DNA from: Oscillochloris sp.
GTDB lineage: Bacteria; Chloroflexota; Chloroflexia; Chloroflexales; Chloroflexaceae
NCBI GenBank assembly: GCA_012032775.1
Contig: JAAUQO010000039.1
Coordinates: 1 to 36,222 of the forward strand
Length of the DNA stretch: 36,222 nucleotides
Direction of reading: 5' to 3'
This document shows positions 8,015 through 16,559 of this stretch, piece by piece (the first letter of the stretch is position 1; every line of letters starts with the position of its first letter). The notes under the pieces were generated by a model, which was given only the letters and a program-made list of their open reading frames with translations, was not told where the DNA came from and made no database searches. The position numbers and the translations under genes were made by a program.

Positions 8015-9480
8015 ATGGCCGCCTATGCACGTCAGTCGGGCGAGGAGAATGCTCCGCCTATCCAAATCCAGGCCCAACCACGGTTGCGGCGTATCTTTGG
8101 ATTTCGCCTGACGCCGGCCCGTTGGTTTCTGATTACAAGCCTTTGTATTTTGATTCTGGGCATGACCGTCATCGGATGGTGGATCGCCTGGCAGATCGAG
8201 CGTAATGTCGTCGAGCGCAGCGCCTTTGCCACAGCCCTCTACGTCGATAGTTTACTCTTGCCGCCCTTACAGGAATTGGCAACCAGCAAGCACATATCGC
8301 CGGCGACAATCAGGCAACTTGAAACCTTGCTGACCGAAACATCACTCGGCATGGAGATCGCCTCATTCAAAGTGTGGGATGCGCAAGGGCGGGTGATGTA
8401 CAGCACGAACCCCACCTTGATTGATCGAATCTTTCCGATCAGTTCGGGCCTCCAGGCGGCGTTGCGCGGAAACGTACACGCCGAATTGAGTGATCTGGAA
8501 GAAGCCGAGCATGTGGTTGAGCGCCAACATGCCGATCGGCTGTTGGAGATCTACAGCCCGGTACGGGCGCACGGCAGCGGTGATGTGCTGGCGGTCGTGG
8601 AATATTACCATCGGGTTGATGATCTGGAAGCAACAATCCGCAGTGCGCAGCAGCAAGGCTGGTTAGTGATTATCGCCGTCACGAGCCTTATGTATCTGGC
8701 GCTCAGCGGCTTTGTCTATCGTGCCAGCCGCACAATTGTGCGTCAAGACGGCGAACTGCGCAAACAAGTCCGACATCTCACCGACTTGATCGCCCAGAAT
8801 CGTGATCTTCACGAACGGGTGCAACGGGCAGCCGCCCGCAGCACCGCCCATCATGAGCGGTATCTGCGCCGCATCGGCGCCGATCTACACGATGGCCCGG
8901 CCCAGTATCTGGGCGCAGCGCTGTTGCACGTCGATCGGATCAGTATGATCAGTGAAACCAGCGCACCAAGCTCACCGGGGATCTCGACCGCGTACGCGGT
9001 TTGCTGGATCATGCCATGCAAGAAGTGCGCGAAATCTCAGCCGGCCTCGGTATCCCACAGATCGAAGCGCTCTCACTCGATGCGATTATCAGCCGAGTAA
9101 CGCGTACCCACGAACAGGTAACCGGCACAAGCGTCCATGTGACGCGACCGGCGAACTTGCCGGATGTCTGCCTTTCGACCAAAATCACTGTTTATCGGCT
9201 GGCTCAGGAAGCATTAAACAACGCTTTTCAGCATGCCGGCGGGCTTGGCCAGCATATTACGATCATGGGTGATCAGCAACGCCTGATTATTCGCATCGCC
9301 GATCAAGGTCCGGGCTTCAGGCCGCCCGAACAAAAGGATTGGACGCGCCAGTTAGGCTTGTCCGGCATGCGTGAGCGCGTCGAAAGCCTGGGTGGCGAAT
9401 TCACTATCGACAGCCGACCGAGTCGCGGTACGGTGATCATTGCCTCTTTACCGTGTCATACCTCGCAAGATGTGCTATGA
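8015..9480 (+). CDS. Sensor histidine kinase, NarX/DesK (HisKA_3) type, one frameshift
   Basis: A membrane sensor kinase: transmembrane segment at about residues 37-60, an extracytoplasmic sensor region of about 150 residues, a second transmembrane segment at about 215-235, then a dimerisation/phosphoacceptor helix with HDGPAQ (His292) typical of HisKA_3 kinases. The ATPase domain follows in another frame: N-box VYRLAQEALNNAFQHA, G1 IADQGPGF, G2 GLSGMRERVESLGGEF. One missing base near 8955-8970 joins ...RISMISETS to ...KLTGDLDRVRGLLDHAMQEVREIS and gives exactly 488 residues. The start at 8015 has GGGGGAG four bases upstream. The stop overlaps the response regulator start as ATGA, so the two form an operon and a cognate pair. 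The signal sensed is unknown. Confidence 0.85.
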
Positions 9481-10124
9481 GCGACCCAATCCGTGTGGTC
9501 TTGATCGACGATCATCCCCTGTTTCGTGAGGGTGTGGCGGCAGTGCTTGCGCACGATCCGCAGATTCAGGTTGTTGGTGAGGGTGACGTAGCCTCGGAAG
9601 CCGTCGAGTTGGCACAGCAACTGCATCCCGACATTATGCTGCTCGATCTTGAGTTGCCGGGTGGCGGGTTATCGGTGATTCAGGCAATCCTGGCGGCTTC
9701 ACCGCAGACACGCATCGTGATCTTGACTGCCTCTGAACAGTCGGAACAGGCGCTGGAAGCCTTTAGCGCCGGGATTAGCGGCTATATCCTCAAGGGTCTA
9801 CCGGCACGCGATCTGATCAAGATTATGCACAACATCCACGCCGGCCAGGGCTATGTACCACCCAGCCTTGGCGCCGTGCTCCTACGCGGCTTGAACACGT
9901 CACCAGCACAGCAACCGGAACCACCTTCGCCAATTGAAGCGCTCACCGTGCGCGAACAACAAATTTTGCAATTGATCGGCGCTGGACGGAGCAACAAAGA
10001 GATCGGCGCTGCTTTGGGGCTCACCGAGAAAACGATCAAATACTATGTCAGCAATATTCTCCTCAAGCTCCAGGTGCGCAATCGGGTTGAAGCTGCATTG
10101 CTTGCGCAGAAGTTCTATGTATAG
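9477..10124 (+). CDS. NarL/FixJ-family response regulator
   Basis: A 215-residue regulator with an N-terminal receiver domain (acidic pair in VVLIDDHPLFREG, phosphoacceptor Asp57 in PDIMLLDLELPGG, Thr in ILTAS, Lys in GYILKG) and a C-terminal LuxR/NarL-type helix-turn-helix (LTVREQQILQLIGAGRSNKE through TEKTIKYYVSNILLKL). ATG 9477 is chosen because it forms an ATGA overlap with the kinase stop and begins at the conserved MSDPIRVVLIDDH; the in-frame start 24 bases upstream lies inside the kinase gene. It ends 22 bases before the convergent stop of the next kinase gene. The kinase phosphorylates it and it should act as a DNA-binding transcription factor; targets are not evident. Confidence 0.92.
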   Translation: MSDPIRVVLIDDHPLFREGVAAVLAHDPQIQVVGEGDVASEAVELAQQLHPDIMLLDLELPGGGLSVIQAILAASPQTRIVILTASEQSEQALEAFSAGISGYILKGLPARDLIKIMHNIHAGQGYVPPSLGAVLLRGLNTSPAQQPEPPSPIEALTVREQQILQLIGAGRSNKEIGAALGLTEKTIKYYVSNILLKLQVRNRVEAALLAQKFYV

Positions 10125-10146
10125 GGCCGGCAATCACGACACGAGT

Positions 10147-11847
10147 TTAGTATGCCGAAGCCACACTTGTTTGCATCAGGGCAGGGAGGAGGATGCGAAA
10201 TGTGCTGCCGACGCCGAGCGCACTTTGCACCGTGATCCGCCCGCCATTTTGCGTCACGATGCCGTAGCAGGTCGCCAGACCCAGGCCGGTGCCTCGTTCC
10301 GGCCCCTTGGTGGTGAAGAACGGCTCGAAGATGCGCTGTTGCACTTCTTCGCTCATCCCCATTCCGCTATCCTGCACCATAAGACAGACATACGTACCTG
10401 GCGCCAGTGATTGGCTGTCGGAAACCAGCGGCATATCGATCTCCAGGTTGCTGAGCGCAATGGTGAGGGTGCCGCCATCGGGCATGGCATCGCGGGCATT
10501 CGCGGCCATGTTCAGCAACACCTGCTCAACCTGGCCCGGATCGACAAGCACCAGCGGCGTATCAAACTCAATCTCCAGGATCACCACGATCTGCTTGCCG
10601 ACTATGCGCTCGATCAGGCCGGAGATCGAACGCACCACTTCGCCCAATTCCACTTGCTGCGGGCTGCTCGGTTGGCGGCGGGCGAATGTGAGGAGTTGCC
10701 GGTTCAGTTCGGCAGCGCGTTGGGCCGCTGCGCGAATCTCGATCAGATCGGCATAAGCCGAATGCTGCGTATCCAACGATTCCGCCGCGAATTCGGCGCT
10801 GGTACTGATGATTGTCACCAGATTATTGAAATCGTGGGCAATACTGCCGGCAAGCATGCCGAGCGATTCCATCTTCTGCACATGCTGCAACTGAAACTCC
10901 AGCAAGCGTTGTTCGGTAATATCGCGGGCAACCACCACAATAAACTGCTCGTCCTCGTCGTAGATCGAGGTGATCCGCGTATTCAACCAGCGGATCGTCC
11001 CGTTACTCGTAATCACCCGAAAGGTGCGCTGGATCTCGTCGCCGGCGACAACGCCAAAAAAATCGCCGCGCGCGCCTTCGCGCTCATCGGGATGTACCAG
11101 ATCGGAGGCATCGATCCCGATAATCGTCACCGGCGCATAGCCAAGTGCCTGGGCATACGAAGGGCTGGCGTAGAGGAATGCGCCGTGGCGATCAAGTAGT
11201 GCGATCAGGTCGCGCGCATTACCGGCGATCAGCCGGTAGTAGCGCTCGCTCTCGCGCAATGCCACCTCGATCCGGTGCGTCTGATCGGCGCCTTCTTCAG
11301 CCACTTGCAGCGCCCGCAAAATCGTTACCGCATTCAGCACCGCAATCAGCGCAATCGTTAGATTGGTTGCCAGAGTCAGTAGCAGCAAGGCGCCGGGACC
11401 TACATCAAGAAATGTTGCTTCCGGTAAAAGCAGCCACATTGTAACAACCGTGCCGATCGTGATCACGCCTACGGTCAGACTGTGGCGCGGGCGTAACATC
11501 ACGCCGCCAAAAGCCGACACCAGCACATACATGAACGGCGTCAGGCCGAAACGGCCGCGATTCAGCATTTCGAGCGTAATGACGAAGTAGGTAATGCCGA
11601 CAAGGAGCCAGGCGTTGCGATCGGGTTTTTGCGCATCGGTCGTGAAATAAATCAGCACAAAGGCAAGCACACCGCCAAAGGTCAATGTGATCGTCAGGGG
11701 ATTATTGTCGATGACAAGCGCATAGAGCACCAGCAATCCCGCGATCAGGCTTTGTGCAAGTGCGATGAAACGGACATTACGTGCGCGCCGGGCGGCGTCG
11801 GCTTGCGGTATAGCATCGGTCATGAACGAGTCAAGCAGCCGCTGCAT
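10147..11847 (-). CDS. PAS-domain membrane sensor histidine kinase (NtrB-like core)
   Basis: A complete 566-residue kinase. Residues about 25-180 contain six hydrophobic segments forming a membrane sensor module. A PAS domain with PAC tail follows (about 200-315: [20 protein letters not shown] ... [13 protein letters not shown] ... [10 protein letters not shown]), then the H-box [13 protein letters not shown] (His338) and an ATPase domain with [24 protein letters not shown] and [12 protein letters not shown]. No receiver domain is attached, and no response regulator gene follows on the same strand, so it is either an orphan or works with the neighbouring regulator. Start 11847 has AAGG seven bases upstream and a good promoter at 11884-11913. 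Nothing is broken, unlike the kinase at 8015. Confidence 0.92.
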   Translation of the reverse strand: MQRLLDSFMTDAIPQADAARRARNVRFIALAQSLIAGLLVLYALVIDNNPLTITLTFGGVLAFVLIYFTTDAQKPDRNAWLLVGITYFVITLEMLNRGRFGLTPFMYVLVSAFGGVMLRPRHSLTVGVITIGTVVTMWLLLPEATFLDVGPGALLLLTLATNLTIALIAVLNAVTILRALQVAEEGADQTHRIEVALRESERYYRLIAGNARDLIALLDRHGAFLYASPSYAQALGYAPVTIIGIDASDLVHPDEREGARGDFFGVVAGDEIQRTFRVITSNGTIRWLNTRITSIYDEDEQFIVVVARDITEQRLLEFQLQHVQKMESLGMLAGSIAHDFNNLVTIISTSAEFAAESLDTQHSAYADLIEIRAAAQRAAELNRQLLTFARRQPSSPQQVELGEVVRSISGLIERIVGKQIVVILEIEFDTPLVLVDPGQVEQVLLNMAANARDAMPDGGTLTIALSNLEIDMPLVSDSQSLAPGTYVCLMVQDSGMGMSEEVQQRIFEPFFTTKGPERGTGLGLATCYGIVTQNGGRITVQSALGVGSTFRILLPALMQTSVASAY

Positions 11848-11883
11848 AGATCGACCTTAGATGGATTGGTACTAATGAGATTC

Positions 11884-11913
11884 AGTATACACATGAGTTA
11901 TTGCCATTGCCAA
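11884..11913 (-). promoter_or_regulatory. Promoter of the PAS histidine kinase gene
   Basis: On the minus strand TTGGCA (11913-11908) is followed after 18 bases by TATACT (11889-11884). The start of transcription would lie near 11877, about 30 bases before the gene's ATG at 11847. It lies back to back with the glyQS promoter, the two -35 boxes being 7 bases apart. Confidence 0.55.
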
Positions 11914-11920
11914 TCCTGAG

Positions 11921-11949
11921 TTGACGGCCCGGCTGCGGCGTGCTATGCT
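11921..11949 (+). promoter_or_regulatory. Sigma-70-type promoter of the T-box/glyQS transcript
   Basis: TTGACG (11921-11926), a 17-base spacer and TATGCT (11944-11949). Transcription would start near 11956, directly ahead of the T-box leader. The match and spacing are very good, and the position agrees with the RNA element that follows. Confidence 0.75.
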
Positions 11950-11955
11950 CTCGTT

Positions 11956-12170
11956 CAGCACGGATGCCGGGTGTTGAACCGGAAGAGTATGTCACAGGCG
12001 GCCCACAGCGAGTCGGGGGATGGTGGAAGCCCGATGGTACATGTGGCGGAAGGGCGTCGGGGAGCCGGGCAACCGTACGATGAGGTGAGTGGCCTGGGCC
12101 GCTAACTGGGGTGGAACCGCGCGTCAGCCGATGCGTCCCCAGGCGATCATTCGTCGCCTGGGTTTTTTTA
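11956..12170 (+). promoter_or_regulatory. T-box riboswitch (glycyl-tRNA sensing) upstream of glyQS
   Basis: The leader carries the conserved T-box sequence GGGTGGAACCGCG (12109-12121), whose core pairs with the tRNA acceptor end. It also has the upstream AGCGAGTCGGGGGATGGTGG element (12008-12027) typical of Stem I, and ends in a terminator hairpin (12138-12169). Such leaders bind uncharged tRNA; binding favours an antiterminator and lets the synthetase gene be read. GGC triplets compatible with a glycine specifier occur at 12045-12047 and 12053-12055; which one is used was not settled by folding. Gene context (glyQS, 30 bases downstream) supports glycine specificity. Control appears transcriptional, because of the T-run. 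Confidence 0.9.
12138..12169 (+). terminator. T-box regulatory terminator
   Basis: CCCAGGCGA (12138-12146) pairs perfectly with TCGCCTGGG (12154-12162) around a 7-base loop, followed by seven Ts (12163-12169). The left flank overlaps the region that would pair with the T-box in the antiterminator. It is the only hairpin in the window with a proper T-run. Confidence 0.9.
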
Positions 12171-12201
12171 TTGCTCAGGCTGGTTCAAAGGAGTGTGGAT
12201 C

Positions 12202-13818
12202 ATGCCGGCTATTGCGATGGATCAGATCGTTGCTCTTTCTAAGCGTCGCGGCTTTATCTTCCCCGGTAGCGAGATTTACGGCGGATTGCAAGGCGCCTAT
12301 GATTTCGGCCCGCTTGGCGTTGAGCTCAAGAATAATATCACAAATGAGTGGTGGCGGGCGAATGTCTATGAGCGCGATGATATGGAGGGCCTCGATGCGG
12401 CGATTCTGATGAATCGGCTGGTCTGGAAGTATTCCGGCCACGAGGAGACCTTTAATGATCCGCTGGTGGATTGTCGCAATTGCAAGAGCCGCTGGCGCGC
12501 CGATCATATTCAGGGCGTCTGTCCGAATTGCGGCTCGCGCGATCTGACTGAGCCGCGGGCTTTCAATATGATGTTTAAGACGCAGGTCGGCCCGATTGCC
12601 GACGCCGAGTCGTTCGCCTATCTGCGCCCCGAGACGGCCCAGGGCATTTTTGCCAACTTCGCGAATGTGCTGGCTACCACTGCGCGCAAGTTGCCCTTCG
12701 GGATCGCCCAGATCGGCAAGGCCTTCCGCAACGAGATCAACCCGCGCAATTTCCTTTTCCGCGTGCGCGAATTCGATCAGATGGAGATCGAGTTTTTTGT
12801 GATGCCCGGCAGCGATGAGGAGTGGCACCAGCGCTGGTTGGAGGATCGCCTGAGTTGGTGGGAGCGGATCGGCGTGCCGCGTGAGCGGATCACGATCTAC
12901 GATGTGCCGGCCGATGAACTGGCCCATTACTCGAAACGCACCTACGATCTGATGTACGACTATCCCAGCATTGGTGTGCAGGAGGTCGAGGGAATCGCCA
13001 ACCGTACCGACTACGACCTCGGCTCGCACAGTAAGGATCAGGCCAACTTGAACCTGACGGCGCGGGTGAATGAGAATAACGACAGCACCACCCGCCTGAA
13101 CTACTTCGATCAGGCTACGAATCGCCATGTGGTGCCGTATGTGATCGAGCCGTCGGCCGGTGTCGGCCGCTGTATGCTGGCCGTCCTGTGCGAAGCCTAC
13201 GACGAGCAGATGGTGAAAGCACCGGCGCCGGAGAAGCTGCAAGCCGCCGCCGATGCGCTTGGCGCGTTTGTCAAGTCGGTTGGGCGGAATGAGAAGATCG
13301 CCGCCGAGAATCGCGCTGTGTTGCTGGAACGGGCCGAGGCGATCGCCGGCACACTGGCCGAGCGACTGCCGGAAGTCGAGGCGCTGCTGGCTATGCCCGG
13401 CGCCGACGCGATCGAGGTGGGCAAGAAGCTGCGCGGCCAGGTTCAACCAATCCTCGATGAAAGCTTCCGTACGGTGTTACATCTGCGCCCGCGCATCGCT
13501 CCGGTGAAAGTGGCGGTCTTCCCGCTCAAACGCAACCACGAGCAGATCGTCGCCACCGCAAAGCAGATCCGGCGCCAACTTCAGTCCGATGGCGATATGC
13601 GCACGGTGTACGACGACACCGGCGCGATCGGCAAGCTCTACCGGCGCCAGGACGAGATCGGCACGCCGTTCTGTGTGACGGTTGATTTCGATACGATCGG
13701 CGAAGGCAAGGACCATTCGCTCGCCGGCACCGTAACTGTGCGCGACCGTGATACCATGGCCCAGGAACGGGTACCGATCGCTGAGTTGCAGCAGTATGTG
13801 CAGGAGCGGCTTAAATAA
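12202..13818 (+). CDS. glyQS: Glycyl-tRNA synthetase, single-chain (dimeric) type
   Basis: A 538-residue class II synthetase that charges tRNA-Gly in the cytoplasm. N-terminal [14 protein letters not shown] is typical of the eukaryote/Thermus-like dimeric form. Four cysteines at 91, 94, 107 and 110 form a zinc knuckle, motif 2 is [17 protein letters not shown] (175-191), and motif 3 is [12 protein letters not shown] (316-327). The anticodon-binding domain starts near residue 422 ([20 protein letters not shown]). Between motif 3 and that domain lies an unusually long helical segment of roughly 80 residues (about 338-420); the common form has only a short linker here. ATG 12202 is chosen over GTG 12193 because AAAGGAG (12187-12193) sits eight bases before it. 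Expression is controlled by the T-box leader. Confidence 0.96.
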   Translation: MPAIAMDQIVALSKRRGFIFPGSEIYGGLQGAYDFGPLGVELKNNITNEWWRANVYERDDMEGLDAAILMNRLVWKYSGHEETFNDPLVDCRNCKSRWRADHIQGVCPNCGSRDLTEPRAFNMMFKTQVGPIADAESFAYLRPETAQGIFANFANVLATTARKLPFGIAQIGKAFRNEINPRNFLFRVREFDQMEIEFFVMPGSDEEWHQRWLEDRLSWWERIGVPRERITIYDVPADELAHYSKRTYDLMYDYPSIGVQEVEGIANRTDYDLGSHSKDQANLNLTARVNENNDSTTRLNYFDQATNRHVVPYVIEPSAGVGRCMLAVLCEAYDEQMVKAPAPEKLQAAADALGAFVKSVGRNEKIAAENRAVLLERAEAIAGTLAERLPEVEALLAMPGADAIEVGKKLRGQVQPILDESFRTVLHLRPRIAPVKVAVFPLKRNHEQIVATAKQIRRQLQSDGDMRTVYDDTGAIGKLYRRQDEIGTPFCVTVDFDTIGEGKDHSLAGTVTVRDRDTMAQERVPIAELQQYVQERLK

Positions 13819-13820
13819 TC

Positions 13821-13863
13821 GTGGTTGTGGGTTTGGCAACTTCGCCGCCAAACCCACAACCAC
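13821..13863 (+). terminator. Perfect 17-bp inverted repeat after glyQS, no T-run
   Basis: GTGGTTGTGGGTTTGGC (13821-13837) pairs without mismatch with 13847-13863 around a 9-base loop. It begins two bases after the glyQS stop codon. The following bases (ATCCTTTG) are not a T-run. It may stop or slow transcription, protect the glyQS message, or be a processing site ahead of the next two genes. Confidence 0.6.
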
Positions 13864-13890
13864 ATCCTTTGAAAGCTGTGGAGGTGAAAT

Positions 13891-14220
13891 ATGAGTGGAA
13901 CCTTCACCATTCCAACGCGGATCTACCTGAACGACGAGCAACGTGATCGCCTGAATCGCTTGTTGCGTCACGAGGGGCGCGAGCTCAACGAGTTGTTGAG
14001 TGACCTGGTGCTGGCGTATCTGAGTGCGCAGCCGGAGCCGCCGGCGCCGCTGAACGATCACGTCGCCGAGGTGCAGGCGTTGTTGCAGCAACGCCGAAGT
14101 GAGTTGCGACGGTTGCGCCGGCACCTCAACGATCCGCATAACCCGCCGCCGCAATTCTTGATCGCGCTGGTGGCCGACCTGGAGGCCGAGGTGCGCCGAC
14201 TGGAGCAGACGGGTGGCTAA
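13891..14220 (+). CDS. Small protein with ribbon-helix-helix-like N-terminus and coiled coil
   Basis: A 109-residue protein not assigned to a named family. Residues about 5-50 fit a strand-helix-helix pattern ([20 protein letters not shown], then [16 protein letters not shown]), as in ribbon-helix-helix DNA-binding proteins, though no specific match is claimed. Residues about 60-107 are helical and charged with heptad-like leucines ([30 protein letters not shown]), suggesting a coiled coil. A strong GGAGGTGA site (13880-13887) precedes the ATG. Its stop overlaps the GTG start of the TlyA gene by eight bases, so the two are coupled. A role in regulating or assisting the methyltransferase gene is only a guess. 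Confidence 0.75.
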   Translation: MSGTFTIPTRIYLNDEQRDRLNRLLRHEGRELNELLSDLVLAYLSAQPEPPAPLNDHVAEVQALLQQRRSELRRLRRHLNDPHNPPPQFLIALVADLEAEVRRLEQTGG

Positions 14221-15004
14221 GCTGCGCCTGGATCAGTTGCTGGTGGCGCGTGGGCTGGCCGAAACTCGCACCAGGGCTCAGGCCCTGCTGCTGGCCGGCA
14301 GTGTGCGGGTGAACGGCCAACCTGCCGGCAAGCCGGGAACAATGGTTGATGAACAGGTCGAGCTTGAGGTGACGGCGGCGCTGCCCTATGTCAGCCGGGG
14401 CGGGCTGAAGTTGGCCCATGCTCTCGACGCCTTCGCACTCGACCCGAACGGATTGACGGCCCTTGATGCCGGCGCCTCGACCGGCGGATTCAGCGATGTG
14501 TTGCTGCAACGGGGCGCTGCCCGCGTCTTCGCCGTGGATGTCGGCTATGGCGTGCTTGATTATCGGCTGCGGGCCGATCCGCGCGTGGTGGTGCTGGAGC
14601 GCACCAATATTCGCCACCTGACGCAACTCCCCGCCGACAGCCCTGATGCACCGCCGCCACGGGCCGACTGCGCCGTGATCGATGTCTCGTTTATCTCGCT
14701 CAAGCTGGTGTTGCCGGCGATCCACGCGCTGATCACCCCGAGCGCCTGGGTGGTGGCGCTGATCAAACCGCAGTTCGAGGCCGGTGTGGAGCAGGTGGGC
14801 AAAGGCGGGGTTGTGCGTGATCCGGCGGTTCACCGGGCGGTGCTGCGCGATCTGCTGGCCTTTGCGCTCGATCGTGGCTGGCCGCCGCGTGGACTGGTAC
14901 GATCGCCGATCACCGGCCCGGCCGGGAATGTCGAATTCCTTGCCTGGCTGCAAGCCGAAGGCGCACCATGCGATTCCGACGCGGCGATTCGGTCCGTCAC
15001 ATAA
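14213..15004 (+). CDS. tlyA: TlyA-family rRNA 2'-O-methyltransferase (S4 domain)
   Basis: A 263-residue protein. The N-terminal S4 RNA-binding domain ([20 protein letters not shown], about 1-60) is followed by a linker and an RrmJ-like methyltransferase domain: [12 protein letters not shown] binds S-adenosylmethionine, VIDVSFISL and LIKPQFEAG carry further motifs. TlyA proteins methylate ribose 2'-hydroxyls in 16S and/or 23S rRNA (the mycobacterial enzyme affects capreomycin sensitivity); the family is often mis-named hemolysin A. The start is GTG 14213, with GGAG seven bases upstream and an eight-base overlap with the preceding gene. Its 3' end overlaps the convergent SDR gene by eight bases (14997-15004), leaving no room for a terminator. 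Confidence 0.92.
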   Translation: MAKLRLDQLLVARGLAETRTRAQALLLAGSVRVNGQPAGKPGTMVDEQVELEVTAALPYVSRGGLKLAHALDAFALDPNGLTALDAGASTGGFSDVLLQRGAARVFAVDVGYGVLDYRLRADPRVVVLERTNIRHLTQLPADSPDAPPPRADCAVIDVSFISLKLVLPAIHALITPSAWVVALIKPQFEAGVEQVGKGGVVRDPAVHRAVLRDLLAFALDRGWPPRGLVRSPITGPAGNVEFLAWLQAEGAPCDSDAAIRSVT

Positions 15005-15986
15005 CCGCCGTTCGTTCCGCCGCCAGGGTATCGAGCCATGCTTGTTCGACGCTACGTGGTTGCCAGCTAAGTTCGCGCATGGCCCGTTCGCCGCTGAAAC
15101 GCATCTGCATGGCGGTGGTCCTGACGGCCTCACGCGAGATAAAGGCCGGCAAGCCGATCAGTCGCAGCAGCGGCTCGATCATGCCGGCACTTGTTTCGGC
15201 AAGCGCTTGCGGCAGGTAGGCGCGCACCCGTTGCCCGCCCGGCGTTGTCGCGAACAACTCCATTACCGCGCGCATTGTCATTGTGCCGGCCGACAGAATA
15301 TAGGCCGCGTCGGGTTGGCCGTGTTCGGCGCACAGTGCGATCCCCTCGGCAACATCATCGACGTAGACGAAACTCTGGTTGCCGTTGGGGGTCCAGAAAA
15401 ACGGCGGGTACAGGCCGCGCACCCACATCCGAACGGCATAAGCCCAGGATGAGTGGTCGCCGGGGCCGATCACGGCGGCCGGGCAGGCGATCGTCAGGGG
15501 CAGGCCGCAGCGCTGATAGTACTCGGCGATTGCGTGGGCCTCGGCCTTACTCAGTTCGTAAAACGAGGTCGGCCCATGGCGGCGCCGATAGCCTTCGTCG
15601 GCCAACACAGCGCCGGTGTCGCCAAAGGCGATGATCGAGGAGACATGCACCGTCTTCGGGATGCCGAGTTCAAGCGCCAGGCGCAAGGTATTGGCGGTGC
15701 CGTCAACATTGATCATCTGCATAAGCCGGGCGGCCTCGGCAGTAATGCCGATCTCGTACCAACCGGCGTTGTGAACGACACAATCGGCGCCCTGCATCGG
15801 CGCGCGCATGCTTGCCGCGTCGGTCACATCACCCTGCGCCAGGGTCGCACCATCGGCGACTAATCCCTGCGCTTCGGCGCTATCGGGCCGGCGTACAAGT
15901 GCGGTTACCTGCCAACCGCGATGCAGCAAGGCGCGCGCAAGCGGCCGGCCAATAAATCCCGTCCCACCGGTAAGAAAGACCCGCAT
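14997..15986 (-). CDS. NAD(P)-dependent epimerase/dehydratase (extended SDR)
   Basis: A 329-residue extended short-chain dehydrogenase. The nucleotide-binding motif GGTGFIG is at residues 7-13, the downstream Ser is in [12 protein letters not shown], and the catalytic Tyr143/Lys147 are in [10 protein letters not shown]. The family includes dihydroflavonol-4-reductase-like and hopanoid-associated sugar epimerase-like proteins acting on lipids, sterols or sugars; the sequence does not settle the substrate. It is last in a minus-strand series with VTT, DinB/SCP2 and saccharopine-dehydrogenase-like genes, nine bases after the VTT gene, which suggests a lipid- or envelope-related role. Its end overlaps the convergent tlyA gene. 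Confidence 0.88.
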   Translation of the reverse strand: MRVFLTGGTGFIGRPLARALLHRGWQVTALVRRPDSAEAQGLVADGATLAQGDVTDAASMRAPMQGADCVVHNAGWYEIGITAEAARLMQMINVDGTANTLRLALELGIPKTVHVSSIIAFGDTGAVLADEGYRRRHGPTSFYELSKAEAHAIAEYYQRCGLPLTIACPAAVIGPGDHSSWAYAVRMWVRGLYPPFFWTPNGNQSFVYVDDVAEGIALCAEHGQPDAAYILSAGTMTMRAVMELFATTPGGQRVRAYLPQALAETSAGMIEPLLRLIGLPAFISREAVRTTAMQMRFSGERAMRELSWQPRSVEQAWLDTLAAERTAVM

Positions 15987-15995
15987 CGACGCCTC

Positions 15996-16553
15996 CTATC
16001 CAATTGCGATCCCGAACAGCACCACGATCGCCATGCGCACCAGGCGCCCCAGAAACGTCGCCAGCATAAAGATCCAGAGCCTGATCCCGAGTGCGCCGGC
16101 AAGCAAGCCGGCCACATCGAACAGCGGCGTCGGCGGCGCCGAAAGCATGAAAAGTGCGAACGGCGCTCGCCAGGGATGGCTCAGTTGGCGATGCACCCAC
16201 GTATAAAAGCGCGTACGGGCGAACACACCTCGCCCCGAGCGTCCGACATAATAGGCCGTTAACTCGCCGATCACCGAGCCGGCAGCGGCGGCAAGCCCGA
16301 CACCGAACGGATTGAACGACTGACTCAGGCGGAGCAACAGCGGATAGTACGGCACCGGCACGAGCACCGTGGCATTAGCCAGTGCAGCCGAGCCGAATGC
16401 GCCCAGATAGCCGAAACTGCCGAGTTGTTCCAATACCTGCGGCGGGATCAACACATACACCGCAATATTGACCAACGTGAGCAATATCCCGATCACAATC
16501 AGTCGCCACCATCGTTGCGGCGGCGGCGATGTGAATTGTCGCTCTTGAGTCAT
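15996..16553 (-). CDS. VTT-domain (DedA/SNARE-associated-like) membrane protein
   Basis: A 185-residue protein with four to five hydrophobic segments. After an N-terminal membrane segment come LGSFGYLGAFGSAALANATV and the sequence GELTAYYVGRSGRGVF, matching the VTT/DedA pattern (G-x-x-x-G-x-x-x-Y-x-x-G-R). It closes with the re-entrant-type LLAGALGIRLWIFMLATFLG. Family members are thought to be lipid scramblases or proton-coupled transporters of polyprenyl or phospholipid carriers. It lies six bases after the preceding gene and nine bases before the next, so the genes are co-transcribed. Start at ATG 16553 has AGGGA just upstream. Confidence 0.82.
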   Translation of the reverse strand: MTQERQFTSPPPQRWWRLIVIGILLTLVNIAVYVLIPPQVLEQLGSFGYLGAFGSAALANATVLVPVPYYPLLLRLSQSFNPFGVGLAAAAGSVIGELTAYYVGRSGRGVFARTRFYTWVHRQLSHPWRAPFALFMLSAPPTPLFDVAGLLAGALGIRLWIFMLATFLGRLVRMAIVVLFGIAIG

Positions 16554-16559
16554 ATGTCC

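Noticed and set aside
12193-12201. GTG start for glyQS
   Set aside because: It would lie at the end of the AAAGGAG ribosome site itself. ATG 12202 is correctly spaced.
12175-13446. A 423-codon open frame on the minus strand
   Set aside because: It is wholly antisense to glyQS, has the composition of a GC-rich shadow frame and no ribosome site or domain.
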